NCBI GenBank assembly: GCA_002633005.1
Contig: NMRA01000078.1
Coordinates: 811,249 to 875,248 of the forward strand
Reading direction: 5' to 3'
DNA: 64,000 nt
Origin: Phoronis australis
Taxonomy: Eukaryota; Phoronida; Phoronidae
Below, one piece after another: positions 1 through 12,859 of this stretch. A program made the position numbers and the translations under genes. Below the pieces are notes generated by a model. The model had not been told where the DNA came from and did not search any database. It worked only from the letters and a program-made list of their open reading frames with translations. How positions within the stretch are numbered: position 1 is the stretch's first letter; each line of letters starts with the position of its first letter.

Positions 1-293
1 TTTGGCTGCAGAGCGGTAGTATTTGTCGCCGCGCTTAACAATAACACGAGCCGCCATTGAAAATCACACCACGCTTTACCCAGGTGCCCCGGCAATGTTG
101 ACAATTTACGTTCCTCCGAAACATAAAGAGGAACTTCCGCTTTCCGAGGTGAACGTCGTCTGCAACGCCGCGGTAAGAAAGGAATTTGCCGCGGAAATTT
201 CATATCAAATCCGATTTTTTTACGCGGAAATATTATAAAAAAAGCGGAAAGCATATTTCAAAAAAGCGTTTCCGCGGAAAATTCCAAGCCCTG
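1..293. mobile_element. hAT-like MITE, truncated by window edge
   Basis: Nearly identical over its whole length to 21804-22102. It ends with the same terminal motif ATTCCAAGCCCTG after a GCGGAAA-rich subterminal region. Its other terminus lies outside the window. The small ORF here is shared with the other copy, so it belongs to the element and not to a host gene. Confidence 0.75.
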
Positions 294-563
294 AATGTTC
301 TAAATGGTGCGTTTAATGTTGGAAATCATTTTCTGTCACGTTAAGAACAGATTTGAGACACATCTTGGACACTGCAGTAGCAATGTCCCTTTAATCCAGT
401 TCACATTGGCTCACTGAAAAACATGCTTTTGGACGAACAGGCTTCAAAAGAAAAAACTGACCAGAGTATCAAAAAAAAAATTTAATAGCAACCTAATTCA
501 ATTAAAGAAAATAAATTTCAAATCTACTCAGCTTCCTGATGACGTTATAGCATGCTAGCTCAC

Positions 564-654
564 CTGGCTTAATGAGCAGTTCTAGATCAGGCGTAGACGT
601 CGCCAAGGTAACGACTTCCATGTGGGTCAGACCAGCCACGTCCACTCCGTTCAT
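564..654 (-). CDS. Whirlin-like exon 5 (end of PDZ2)
   Basis: 91 bp, acceptor tctcttttcag, donor gtgagc. It encodes MNGVDVAGLTHMEVVTLA and the last PDZ2 strand (LELLIKP). One trailing base shows that coding continues in an exon left of the window. Confidence 0.85.
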
Positions 655-3600
655 CTGAAAAGAGAGAACAGTTAGTTCGAGAATTATCACGTGATGGTTT
701 ATATCAATATTGTCTGATAAATTCCTTGCTACTTTCAATACAGAACGTATGCTTATTTGTTCTCCAGCGCTTACATCCAAAGCAATGGATTTCCGAAAAA
801 AAAAAATTTTCTTCAGAGATTTGCCCATACACACATACACCCAAGCTTCAGTTAAATCTACAGGCAGTTAGCTCTTGTATGCATGCATGTAAAGACTCAT
901 TCCAGGGCCCTTGGTTGAGAGAAAATCTCCCGCCGCCCCCCCCCCCCAAATCCACCCCTCCACCACCACCAGTTCCACTGCCCAGTCACCAAGTCTCATC
1001 GGGGCAATGCTTCAAGTAGTAGCCAAAACTTAACGTTTTGCAGAAGTGACTGAAATCCTGGGGAGAACTTTCTTTTCAATCACTGGAGGAGTTTGATGGG
1101 GAAATTTAGAGACGTTATCGAATATTTGCCATAGGGGAATGAGGAAAATATTCAGCCCCAAAATCGAGGCATAAAGCGCCCAGGTATTCCTTCAAAAAAC
1201 GCTGTTACTTTAGTTGCTTTGAGCTATACAGATAGTGATTTAATCAGACACTCAAACGGGACTAAAAATTTAATTATTTCGCCGAGGTCAAATGAAGATG
1301 ATTTTCGTCTAGCTTCGGAACAGTAATGCAAAATAGAACGATTTTCCCCGACAACTTTTAAAAGCAGATATTAGTGCACACTGAACATCTATCTACAATT
1401 GTTTATAAGCATTAAACAGTTTAGGTTTTGATAGTTTTGGCAAGAAAACAAACTCACTAGCCAGTTTACAATCTTTGTAAATGCAAAGATTATGTCATAC
1501 AACCAAATTCAATATTTTAGATGTTATTTGTAATCACAACTAGAGAGGGGCGAAAAATCTTACAAAAAATCCATGGAATAATGGAAATTCAAAATACAAC
1601 ATTTCTGTCGGTGTCACAAATATTAATGGGGATACTGTTGATTACATTCACCTGTAATATGATGTCTCCTTTCCTGAGCCCCGCCCTCTGTGCAGGTGAC
1701 ATGGGGTCAACGTTGGAGATGACAACACCCAAGCGATAGTCCACGCCCCTGGAAACACAAAGTAACAATTCTAACATAAACTGCCTTTCAAACTCTTCAA
1801 TCATGTTCAAAGTCGACAGCTAGCTATGCTGCTATACAATTCAAATTGAATAATACAGTAAAATTCTTGACTTATTTTGTACAAAAATAATTTCCAAAAT
1901 GGCCTTTTCCCAGACCGAGTACCGTTTTTCCAAATAACGGAATTTCAGTAAATGTTGTTTTTATCTACACAATATAATGCATGCTTGTAATAGAGACTAA
2001 AATCTTCTTAATCTTTTCTTTTGTGGGGAAATTCAACAATTTAGAATTTCACTTGTCAGACAAATTGTGTGCTAAATAAGTGAAAAATTACCATATATTA
2101 TGTGATGATATTGGGAGCTGAGAAAACAAATATCGACACAGCAATTTCAAAGAGAATGCTCATAGCGACCCATTTAATGTTTTGACTAGTCACATTCTGG
2201 TGTTTGACTAACTAAACACACCCACCCAAGCTTCAGTCAGAGACCTGTTTGACTATATATTCAAGCACTTAGACTGCAATAATATCTCATTTTTCACAAG
2301 AACACCAACTGGCAATTTTTTATCAGTCTTGAATAACCACATGTATCATTTATTTCAAGAGCCTCCCCCCTTGCATACAGACTTTATATCAAGGGCCCTC
2401 ACAACAGAATTGAGAGACAAGCTGCCATTGACCTAGTGTTCTCACATTTTGACTGACCAGCGCCACGATCACTCACCACTACTCTGAGCGTTAAGTGGAA
2501 ATTTTTAAGACTCGGTTTGTGAGAATCTAGTTTGACTTTGGTTTGCAGACGGCTTAACAGCAGGAAGCAAAGGTCAGTCTCACAATACTCACCCTCTTAT
2601 ACTGCAGCCCAGCCAACCATCAGGGTCAGCTTTCACAGACACCACCTTCTGGGCTGGGGTAGGTTCTCTTTCATCGGCTCCAGCGCTAAGGGCTACAAGA
2701 AATATGAAAAAATAAAATCTATTTATTCGCACACTAAATCACTGAGGTACGGTAGTAGAGTCTAACCATGTATTTGATACTGGTGAGAAAATTAGAGTGT
2801 TTGAACATGGCCAACTATCTTTGGATGGATGACCTAGTCATGAAAATGGTGTCAACTGGACACGCTCCAAGAACAGAGTGAGTAGACACTAAAAGCAAGT
2901 TTTATGTGAGATGTTACGAGCTTGTGAAATTCTTGCTTAGTAATAAGTGAATCAGTGCCCAAATGCACTCAAGGTTCCATTTGAGAGAATTAGTATGGTT
3001 ATAACAGGTTCCCCCAAACCACGAATGAAGATTGCACACATCAATTTTAATTAATGAACTTCAACGATGCTTCACTTTTTCATTTTTGTGCATTGACGTT
3101 ATGCAGGACCTGATTGAGAAGTCTGAGTGAACATTTAGCCAAATATCTAGAAAACTATAGAATTTAACTCAGTAAAAGTGCACATTTTCCGAAAGCAGAC
3201 ATTCTGTATAATTTGATTTGTTCACTTTAAACCCATCTGCCATTAGTAAGCTCGGGTGACCACGGATTTTAGTAAAATTTTTGAAAGGAAAGGTACACTC
3301 ATAGCAAAACACCAGGAGCAATAGCAAGACTAAATACCACAAAGAATTAAATATTCATGATAAAACCTCAAAAATGACATTACAGTTTTCAAAATTATCT
3401 TTCATTTTCATTTAAGGCAACAATCTTTTTACAAAAATCATACAAATCCTATTTTGGTACTCCCTCATACAAAAGTGAAATATTTTAAAAACAAGCCGTA
3501 ACAAAATTTTGGAGACCGGAGCACAAAGCATAATATCTGAAAGTTTCAAGTAAATCCATTCGGCCACTTCTGAGATATGATGTTACGAATTGGCCGAAAT

Positions 3601-6600
3601 TCAACGTTTTTCTAGGATACCACGTCATAACCTTAAGTTGATAGCACTGATATTTAATAGTAAAAACAAGACTTTTAATACAGAAAAGCGTGCATGGTCT
3701 GAGAGAATCAGGAAATTCGTGGATGGAGAAATGGTTTGTGTGCTCAGTTGAAGAGCAATGGTGTACCTGGCATGCGGTGACTCAGATCTGAGGTGACGTA
3801 TAAGACCATGGTCTGGAGATCTCTAATCAGGCAGGCTGCCTGCGAGTGTGAGGTGTCTTTCAACGCCACGTCGTTAACCTTGAGGATACGGTCTCCAACA
3901 CGAAGACCCTGAAACAATGCAGAATGGTTGACATAACAGACCAGTTTCATTCAGTGACAAGTACAATTCTACGAAATCAATTCATTTCTATTCTTAATGT
4001 CACATCACTCTTCAGTACCCAGTTCTGTCACACCACTCATCAGCAGCTCTTCTGGGGCCAGGAATCTGCTTCACGAAATGTGAAGACATCTATTGGTCTC
4101 ACGCTCTCATTTTACAATTGCTGAATAAAGGTTTAGCCAAACAAAACAATGGAAGCATAGGTCCAGAAAAAAATTCAGAAAATCCCTCAGTAACTATAGC
4201 TGTTACATGCATATTCTCAGACATTGCACTTTTGCTCAAGTGAGAGTTAATTATAAATTTCTGTCTTAAGTCTTGAGTCCTTTTTCATGTAACAGACCCC
4301 ATGTCTCAGTTAAGAGGGTCGTAATTTCCGTTTTAAGTTACACGCAATGATAATAAGATTGCACACGAAAAATGACTTTGCACCAGTTGAAATATTTCAC
4401 TGAGATAAATGACAGTGTGTCCCTGTTCATTCATAACATGTCCATGAGTATATTTAGGGAGTATACAACCTTTGATAAAACAGGTCATGCTATTTTGGTA
4501 ATAGTTGAGTTAGAGCAAGTGTCCCAGATTCTGAGAAAAAGTTTGATTCAGGACTGCTATTCGCTGCAGAAAATCAGGTCTCAAAAATGTAACTTGTGAC
4601 TATCAGCGGTATTTATTTTTACCAATTTGCATGGTCAGATTTTGAAACACGTTCAGTGGAAATTAACCGATTGGAGAAATAATGAACAGGCCAACATGCC
4701 TGCTAGCAAGAGCCAGCCTGTTGTGGAATATATTGAGATTAAAATCAATATACAGTGATTAAAAAGCCAAACAAAGAGATAGACAGAACGATTAGGGCAA
4801 CACCCAAACAGATCAATAAGGAATAATGATGGAAAGGAAAAGAATCCAAAAGGTGTAACTCAGTTTTTCCCACCAATGCCTGAGAATTTGTTTTCAAATA
4901 AAACAAAGTTAATTGAAAAATAAACATTTGAATTGAATTGAAAAGTAAACGTCTAAATCCTGCCAGAATTAGTACAAACATCCGGTCAATTAGGAGACTG
5001 TTTTGTACAGCTAATCCCTATTGAAGTGTACACTCAGAGATTTAATTAAGTTAGATAATGGATGTATGTATTGTTACAGTACACAACATGTGAGTAGCAG
5101 ATGTTTAATGAGCAGCAAGCTGTCATCTGCTACAGTAACACCACTCTGGAAAAGTGCCATGACAAGGGGGCACTTGGAAGTCACCTAAGTGGATAATAAG
5201 AACCAGGCAGTTGTAATGCAAATCAAATAACTTCTTTGTGAATCCGCTCAAAATTTTGAGCCTCACTAACGACAGAAATGTATAGAAGTCTACTTTGTAA
5301 TGATACGGCTTAATTAATTACACAATTAATTCACTGAATTATTGAAATGCAATTAAAAATGAAAAAGTCTCTATATTCTAAAAAATTAATTGAAAAGTGG
5401 GAAAAAATTGGGATAACATTTGATAATTCTGATTGTGTATATTTCCAAAATTAAAGTCATGCACGGCTGTCACATATTCATTAGCAATTGCAATTACATG
5501 GAAACACAGTAAAATGTCAACAATTAAATTAGGACTCACAAAATAGTGCACATGTGATTTTACATTTCATTTTTCGTTAAAGACCAGTTATGGACAACAA
5601 ATAATAATGCTTTAACTTTATCATGAACAAAGTGTAAGAGTATCCTTTAGCTAACGAAATGTTTTTAGAAATTGGGGGAATGCACAACAAAGTCAGATCA
5701 AAACTGAAAAAAGTGATTTTGACAATTATTTCTGTCCAAAATTGTTGCGATTTCACTATAGTAACAATGGAACAGCCAGCTTCAGTGATAATAATCAACG
5801 GACGACCGAGCATTTCACTTGAACACATGTTACGGTAATAATTACGCATAATAGTCAAATCAAGGTATTGAGTGATCAGCACACGTTGTCATTAGCCAGA
5901 CTGGATGTTCCCATGTCATATCAATAATACAGAACTGACTTAATTATCGCCACACATGTGCTGTTAAAGCCAATTGATTTACCAACATCTGGCTCACTAG
6001 CACTAGTAAGTTCCGTCCACACACAGCCTACCCTAGTACAACTTGCACTATTTAAGTCCCGTTCACACACAGCCTACCCTAGTACAACTTGCACTATTTA
6101 AGTCCCGTCCACACACAGTCTATCCTAGAACAACTTGCACTATTTAAGTCTCGTTCACACACAGTCTACCCTAGAGCAACTTGCACTGGTAAAGTCCCGT
6201 CCACACACAGCCTACCCTAGAACAACTTGCACTAGTAAAGTCTCGTCCACACACAGCCTACCCTAGAACAACTTGCACTAGCAAAGTCTCGTCCACACAT
6301 AGCCTACGCTAGAACAACTTGCAAGTTAGTAAAGTCCTGTTCACACACAGCCTACCCTTGAGGACAACTTGCACAAGTAAGTCCCGTCCACACAAAGTTT
6401 ACCCTAGGACAACTTGCACTAGTGTAACTTAACCCAAGTGGACTGTCAACACACACGCACGCACGCACGCACGTATATACACGCACACACACGCATACAC
6501 ACACACATATCCGATAACTAAGGTAAAGCGGAAGTTGTTATGTGCGTGGCAATGAAAGCCTAATGCAAGCATGGTGTGCAAAAGAAAACTCGTCTGCGTG

Positions 6601-9600
6601 TAACCACATGGACGCACCCAGGGGGCGAATTGGGCAAAAAGGTCCGCCTCAGTGAAACAAAAAGTCCGAGTAAACGAGACAAAAGTCCATAAAGTCCACA
6701 GGAATTCGTTGCAGATGCACAATTGGCAAGCCTGAACCTAGTGGCCCAGTTTTTGTTTTTTTAGTCCTCGTTGATTATTTTCAGTAAAAAAGTACGCAGA
6801 CCGAAGAATTCGAGGCCCCCCTATATTTTAGGCTGGGTGCGGGCATGAAGCATAGCTGATAATTACTTCTGCCGTACCCTACTTTTGCAGACATACAGCC
6901 ATTACAAGTGGCGCAGGTTACCCTAGAACAACTTAACCCACCACGATAATGTGGAGTAGGCTAAGATGTCACTAGTGGGGTAAGTTGCACTAGTTTAAAT
7001 AGCGTCCAGACAGTCCTCAAACCTAGCGACAACTCGTTCCAGGAGTGACTTATTCTAGAGTAACTTCTATGTGTGTATATCACTTAAGATATCTAGGTTA
7101 AATTGCACACAGGGTGCAAGGAAGGAAAGAAAAAGGCATACAAAAGTGTTAAAAATATTTAGGGAGTTTTTTCAAAGTAAGCCCACAGGCCTGTATTCGA
7201 AAAGTGGTAAATTATCCACTTATTCACCTTGAATATAGTCCAGGGCTGAGTTGCATAAAGCTTCAAAAGTTATCCGCTGGATAAGTTTGATTGTTGCATG
7301 ACGTCAGGTGCATTGTTCAACAATAACAACGTGATGCGTGATAATGCTACGTCATTGTTGCTAAACGGTGTATAACTTTTATGCAACTGGGCCCAGGTGT
7401 ACTTTTGGACATATTGGGACTATACCTGGGGACATCCACTTAGACTAAGATCCAGAGTCTGTAGCTACCATGAGAGTTTTCATTACATCTAATTAAATTT
7501 GTTTTGTAGATAAGCCACAAAATGCACCCATATATCCTATTCCACTGTTTTTGCTTGACACCTGCTTTGAGACTTCCCATTTTGGAAAACCAAGAAACAG
7601 AAGACTCCAAACGTAGGCTTATGTATAATATTCTCCTACGGGCCTATATTTGGGGACCTGTTGGCGTTGGCGAAAATTTCTGGTGGAAATTTTTAAAAAT
7701 CTGCCGAGCTAATTTGACCAAGCTAGACCACAGGAGTCCTGCTGATTTAATCATGTTGAATTTTCTTCAAGGAGAACTTGACTGAATAACTTTTCTAATG
7801 CATTTATTGAGCATTTCCATAGCCTACACATTCGAGTCGGGCACTACTAGTGGCCAGCTCAGTCACAGAACATTGATTTTAATTGATTTTTTTATTTCCT
7901 TAAACACAAAGTAGTTATGCTCTTGCACATTTAACCTAACTACACCTGGTAAGTGTTAAAAGCTTGAACACTTCTCTATTATTTACAAACCATAATATTT
8001 GTTCAATTAACTGGCAGCTCATTGGGTGTAGTATATTCAGTACTTTCAGTAAATTACTTCAGTCATAACAGGCATTTGTACACTCAGTTCAAATCAAAAC
8101 AAAAGCTACTGGTCATAACAGTGACTTGCAATTAACCCAGAACGCCAGTGATGCTTCTCTGTGAAAAGAGCTATAGGCCTTTCCCACTGTGATTTCAGAT
8201 GGTTCATACTAACATAATTGCCCTACTGTAGTTTAAATAAAAGGTGGAAGATCATTTACAGTTAATATGGTCTGAGAATATAAATCACAGTAATCTAGGA
8301 ATGTTCCAATAATTTGTTTCACGCTAAATTATATGAGAAAAGGGCTTTAGTCTTAACCTAATTCTGTACCTATACTCACACCACAAGACTCGTTTCGAAA
8401 CCTAGAATTTACCACTGAAAATGAATGTAAGGACAAACAGGTTTACACACGAAAAGTAAGATAATTCTTCATTTATTTTGCATTAAAATAACTTAATAAC
8501 TTTCAAAAGCTTTATCAAAATGTTGCTTTTGCCACCTAAATAGTATAAAAAATAATAACAGACAAGAATATTCTTATATTCTTTACTTTTACTATCAAAA
8601 TTTGACAAAATGAAATTTCCCCCGTCCGCCATATTGTGTGCTAAATAGGAGAAAAACTAACTGAGCAGTGAGCACTTTTTCCAAAAAATCAAAAATATTA
8701 ATTATTAAGAAATAATCAAATAAATAATCTCTTTAACGTCTGGCATTCACTCAATATCAACTGAAAGCATTCCCTCTGGTGTCATTAACATTCAATAATT
8801 ACAATCTTCCAGAACAAACAAAGATTAACAAGATAGATGGATGAATATTTCATGATCAAGTCAATATACCGTCGATTCCATTTTTACAAATAGTTACATG
8901 CTCCTCCATTTGGTGATAAAACACAAAAATATAACATGTTTTCCTCCTTGATCAGTAAGAACAAAATCCAATCCACAGCTCAATAACGGTAACAATCTCA
9001 ATGGAGAATAACTCGTATCCACGCAAAGCTTAATAATGCATTGTTCGAATAAATTTGTGTGACTTAACACTTGAACGGTCCGGTTCGTTAACACACCTCA
9101 TTCCAGCATTGCAAGTCATACAAGCAACAGGTAGACAGAGTTGCAGGTAAATACCACAGAAATTGGTCCAGAGGCACTGGTAGGTACCATAAAATCCACC
9201 AACATAGGACAAAATATGACTGACAAGTGATTTTTTTCTCACTTCTGAAGTAAAAGATAAGAAGCACAAAATTAATTAATGCTTCCGCGCTCTGCTCAGT
9301 GGCTACCTTAAGACTAAATTTACTTAATTTGCAGCTCCAATAACAGCAGTGACAGGAAAAAGGACAATTTTGTATTTCAGGATATGAACCATTGTATCTC
9401 TTGCCTCCAAGCATTCAACCATGACTTGAGAACTGGATAGGGATAGAATGGTGTGACAAGATTTTCCTCTTGAAAATATTACAATTTTATTTTATGAAAA
9501 ATGCATTCTGCACCATCACCAAAAAGTAGGCTTACCTGAACATCTGCTTGGCTTCCAACATCCACATCAGACACAAATATTCCAGTCCTGGTGTTACCAC

Positions 9601-10573
9601 GGATACTGAAACCCAAACTGACCCCGTCTTGCCTGGCTAACTCCACCTTCCGTATCCTCCGCCGCCGCCTTCGCTCCCGTCCCCCTAGTCGGGGGACTCT
9701 GGTCTCAGGAGGGTGTTCCCCCGAATGTTGTGAGCCTTCTGTATCCCTGTGCGACCCAGCACTACCCTCACTTAAACTCCGCGGGGCCTCAACACGTTTC
9801 GGTTCCATCTCTTGCACAACTCGGCTGACAATCATGTCCGTCTCTCCTCTGTGAAGCAGTACTGGTTGATTTGAACGTGGTTCACTACGACTTGACCGTG
9901 GTTCACTGCCAGACCTTTTCATCTCATTGTTTTTACATATTCCCTGATTGTCATTCCCCATCTGCTCCTGAGCAAGGTGCTTTATTAATTCATGATTGTT
10001 TCTCTCCAGAGTTTTACCTGCTTTAGTATTGGGTAACGTCTGGGCGTGGTTTGATGTCACAGGGTGTGTTGAGCCGTGAACAGGCAGTGTCTGATATTTT
10101 CCAGTATAACCAGTTGTAATGTCAGTGGGCGGAGCCACCTCATCCAGACGTATATCATTCATGTTGTGGGTGTGGAAATCCTTCATTTTGTGTTCCTTCA
10201 CAAGTAGTTTCTTTTGGCTAGGACTAGACACAATTTGGACAGAGCCTGATGTATTTTGTGCAATTACCTCTGAAGGGCTTTCACTTCGAAAGGCGGGGTT
10301 ACTGGACATCAGCACATGACGATAGCCATCGAAATGCAAGGCACAAAGCTTGTTGAAGTCATCTTTCAGGCGGCTGGGCATGATGTAACTGATTTCAACC
10401 AACAGTAACATGCGCTCCGTTGTGTTGATGACAGGTTTCAAGCTGGTGATGAGAGCTGGGACAGATGTGTGTTGACGGAACTCTTTAATGGAAGTCTTCA
10501 GCACGCTGCACTCGGCTGGGCTCAATAACTGATGAGCCAAAGTGCGAATCACTGAGCCCCCTCTACGGTCCAT
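564..10573 (-). CDS. Whirlin/harmonin-family PDZ scaffold protein, 5' part (gene continues past left edge)
   Basis: Five coding exons join in phase: 10573-9536, 3908-3767, 2692-2593, 1748-1652 and 654-564, giving about 489 residues before the window ends. Residues about 12-85 form a helical harmonin-homology-like domain. A 200-residue charged, Ser/Arg-rich linker follows. PDZ1 spans about 306-393 (carboxylate loop LGFSIRG, then GLRVGDRILKVND). PDZ2 spans about 410-489 (loop LGCSIRGG, then GLRKGDIILQMNG). Known relatives (whirlin, harmonin, PDZD7) scaffold Usher-type complexes at stereocilia, photoreceptors and other actin- or membrane-linked sites. The order HHD-PDZ1-PDZ2 fits whirlin or harmonin and not PDZD7, which lacks an N-terminal HHD; PDZ1 looks closest to whirlin. 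The linker is longer than in vertebrate whirlin. The start is the ATG that immediately follows a plausible acceptor, so an upstream exon may exist. The C-terminal HHD2/PDZ3 region would lie outside the window. Confidence 0.8.
1652..1748 (-). CDS. Whirlin-like exon 4 (middle of PDZ2)
   Basis: 97 bp, acceptor tgtttccag, donor gtgaat. One leading base completes the Gly of the PDZ2 loop. It encodes VDYRLGVVISNVDP and AGLRKGDIILQ, typical of PDZ strands B-D. Confidence 0.85.
2593..2692 (-). CDS. Whirlin-like exon 3 (PDZ1-PDZ2 linker and start of PDZ2)
   Basis: 100 bp, acceptor ttcttgtag, donor gtgagt, two leading and two trailing bases. It encodes a short linker, then KVVSVKADPDGWLGCSIRG, the first strand and carboxylate-binding loop of PDZ2. 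No long ORF marks it; it was found from splice signals and phase. Confidence 0.85.
3767..3908 (-). CDS. Whirlin-like exon 2 (second half of PDZ1)
   Basis: 142 bp with acceptor gtttcag and donor gtacac. It starts in phase 0 and leaves one base. It encodes GLRVGDRILKVND and the rest of PDZ1, ending near HRMP, which resembles the end of whirlin PDZ1. Confidence 0.85.
6007..6425. repeat. 46-bp tandem repeat array (about 9 copies)
   Basis: Units carry cgtccacacacagcctaccc followed by tagaacaacttgcacta, with a period of about 46 bp (starts near 6014, 6060, 6106). It lies in the 5.6-kb intron that splits PDZ1. Degenerate echoes continue near 6900-7060. Confidence 0.9.
6449..6510. repeat. CA/CG-rich microsatellite
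   Basis: An imperfect run of acac, gcac and cgca units with a short tata interruption, directly after the 46-bp array. No coding potential is claimed. Confidence 0.9.
6595..6855. repeat. Dispersed repeat copy (pair with 14558-14785)
   Basis: It shares gggcaaaaaggtccgcc, the following gaaacaaaaa tract and the end ttttaggctgggtgc with 14558-14785, in the same order and orientation. The type of element is not recognised. Confidence 0.7.
7241..7395. mobile_element. Short inverted-repeat element (MITE-like)
   Basis: The left end, gggctgagttgcataaa, and the reverse complement of the right end, gggcccagttgcataaa, form terminal inverted repeats. The element is about 155 bp with an internal palindromic region. 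It is intronic in the whirlin-like gene. GGGCCCAGTTGCATAAA-type ends are common in animal MITEs. Confidence 0.7.
7400..9535. other. Intron sequence, nothing recognised
   Basis: Part of the intron between the first two whirlin-like coding exons. ORFs at 7522-7785 and 8894-9414 show no recognisable domain and overlap each other in different frames. No splice-consistent exon was found that could add to the PDZ gene. Confidence 0.5.
9536..10573 (-). CDS. Whirlin-like exon 1 (HHD, linker, first half of PDZ1)
   Basis: 346 codons, phase 0 at the end, donor gtaagc. It encodes the N-terminal helical HHD-like region, the long polar linker with an RRRRRR run and the PDZ1 GLGF-type loop (GVSLGFSIRG). 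The next exon lies 5.6 kb downstream and splits PDZ1. An acceptor-like gtgttccag directly precedes the ATG. Confidence 0.8.
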
Positions 10574-11030
10574 CTGGAACACAGTGCTTGGCTATGAGGA
10601 ACAACTTTGAGCACAGCACATATTAAAGCATTCAACACCAACCAACATCACTCAAACAAAAATGAGAAATAGAAATCACCAGTTTCATACCTACGACATG
10701 TAAGTATACTGTTAAAAATTTTCTAGTACTAATTTGCAATAAAGTACACTGAAAAAATAATTACTTTGGTCAAGGTCGGAGCTTGTACCAATTTTTAGAA
10801 AATGTCAATGCCGGCCGACCCAAAAATGACCTTAAATTGTTTCAGACCCTATTGATAAAAAGAGCTGCGTTTAAAATTTGGGAAATAAGACGAATGCCAA
10901 AATCGCGCATGTCCCAGTTTTCAGAATCAAGAAAATTCAATCTCTGATGGAATATCAGAGACCCAAATTTTAGGTCAGCCACAGAAAAATTCAAAATTGG
11001 AGAATTTTTACGGATATCTGTGCCTGTCAG

Positions 11031-11252
11031 TTAAAAACGACGGCCATTGGTTCTGACCTTCATATGACGCTCTAAGGTAGTATGGCCTCTTGTTATAAAT
11101 ACAGGTGGCAGTATAATCTGAAGATCCTCAGGAATACTCTTTCCAACAAAACTAATGTTGGCATCCTTCACCAACTTGTGCTGTTTTCTGACAAGAGCCG
11201 CGTAAATTAAAAATGCAACAATATCACGCAGACTCTCCACAGCCACACACAT
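11031..11252 (-). CDS. Unidentified ORF, 73 aa, upstream of the whirlin-like gene
   Basis: An ORF on the same strand as the whirlin-like gene and 460 bp upstream of its first recognised exon. It is hydrophobic at the N-terminus (IVAFLIYAALV) and then reads like ordinary protein (ISFVGKSIPEDLQIILPP). I recognise no family. A possible donor (ATGAAG then gtcaga, near 11056) would leave phase 0 and could join the exon at 10573, but nothing confirms this. It could equally be a transposon remnant or chance. Confidence 0.25.
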   Translation of the reverse strand: MCVAVESLRDIVAFLIYAALVRKQHKLVKDANISFVGKSIPEDLQIILPPVFITRGHTTLERHMKVRTNGRRF

Positions 11253-11639
11253 GTTAAGTCGATCTACACAACTACACCACTTAAGATAGCCAATAGCAAG
11301 CTAATTAATTGATCCTGGATATCAGTGTAAACTTGGCACATTTTCAGTAAAATGCTACAAATTATGAAAACATCTTTGCTTATTTTTTCTTTTCTTTTCT
11401 TATTCTTTTGCATGTCGTTCTTTCCTGTGTGTATCTTAATAAATGACAAACAAATAGTTTTAGAGTTAACCATAACACAAAAAATGAGTCTCGGTTGTCA
11501 TAAGGAACTCAAGAGAAAAAACAATTTTATGAAGAGGATTGACGTTTTTATCATGAACAGGAAGTCATACTGAGGACACAGCTCTAGAACAGCAGGGACT
11601 TGTTTCTCGAAGAGTCTATTGGCTTTCTAAAATAGGAAC

Positions 11640-12245
11640 ACATGTTTTATTATGATACTTGGAATAGTTTGGCCGAAAGAGAGGCAGACGTCAAAAAACA
11701 GACACAAAAATAAAAAGAAGGCCACTCAAATTTGTCGAATCCGTCCGAAAATGGAAAAGTGTAATCAAATCATAAACAGATGCTTATTTGCCAAGTTTCA
11801 TGAAAACCATGCAAGAGCTCCGAAGAACATATAAAACATGAATAAAACTGCCACAAGGTGGCACAATATTAGAACAGTACCAAAGTCCTCATCATCTACT
11901 CTTACATTTCAAGAAATTCATCTGTAAAATTTAAAAATTTAATATAGGCCTAGAGTTTTTTGTTGGATAGAAAAAAAAAACAGTCTCGAAACATGTTGAA
12001 ACTATCACAACATGGGCCCATGGGGAGGTTAGCCTACTGTAACTGCCAAAAAACAGACTTGAAAAAATTGAAAAAAGTAAAAATAGTCACTGACTGGCGC
12101 AGAATATGTCGAACTCGTCTGAAAGCGAGAAGGCAGCATTGTCTTGCTCATCATTTCTCAAATTTCAAGAAATTTCTTCAAAGAACTCAGAAGTCTACAA
12201 AGGTGGACAACTAAGATTGCCATTATGCTAGTACTAGTAGCCTAT
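11640..12245. repeat. Old copy of the CCACTAG dispersed repeat family
   Basis: It contains diverged versions of the motifs seen at 55290-55740 and 58200-59345: aaacagac, gtcgaatccgtccgaaaatgg, aagtttcatgaaaa and gccacaaggtggcac (11850-11864). Two subunits are visible. Confidence 0.65.
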
Positions 12246-12859
12246 ACGTTGTAACAGTCGAATCTGTCCGCAAATGCCTTGCCCTCCATGGTAGGAAAAT
12301 GTCTGATAAATTTCACTAACTTCCACCACTATGGTGAGGCCAGTCAGACTAGCTAGGGCTAATGCCGCTAATACGACGTTGCTTAGGATTCATTGTGGAA
12401 GTTAAGCAGATAACGCCGCAAATCATGACGCCCGGCATAATGGGTGTGGGTGCATAATTAAGACCTGAAATCGTCCGAACAAAAAACAGTGGCAACCTGA
12501 CCAAACAAATGGATAGCGGTAACCCGGGAACAGGTAGGGTAGGGAATGACAGATGACACAGACAGTGCACAAAATGACTCGGTGACTAACCACTGTAACA
12601 GGTGATTCACCTGACGACTTGGCAACTGTGCCCCGGGAACTGTGCCAACTAACGTTCCACTCCCGTGTCAGATCCTTGTTAGCTAAATCACACTGGTTCC
12701 TTTGTATACTCACCGTCAGAAATTATGCGTGCTGGACAGATACTCCGTATGTCGTCTTTTTTACACGGAAATTCGTGTTACACACATTAAAGCCATTTAA
12801 ATCGACAACTGTTTCACATACGGGATATTTTGAATCTTTGTATTCACGCCAAATGTAAG

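Noticed and set aside
23-238. 71-residue ORF at the left edge and its relative at 21896-22126
   Set aside because: Both lie inside copies of the same MITE; shared by the element and not a host gene.
6007-6425. CRISPR-like array
   Set aside because: Repeat units are directly adjacent without unique spacers, and the sequence is eukaryotic. It is a plain tandem repeat.
9591-10319. Plus-strand ORFs opposite the whirlin-like first exon
   Set aside because: Antisense shadows of a large, well-supported coding exon.
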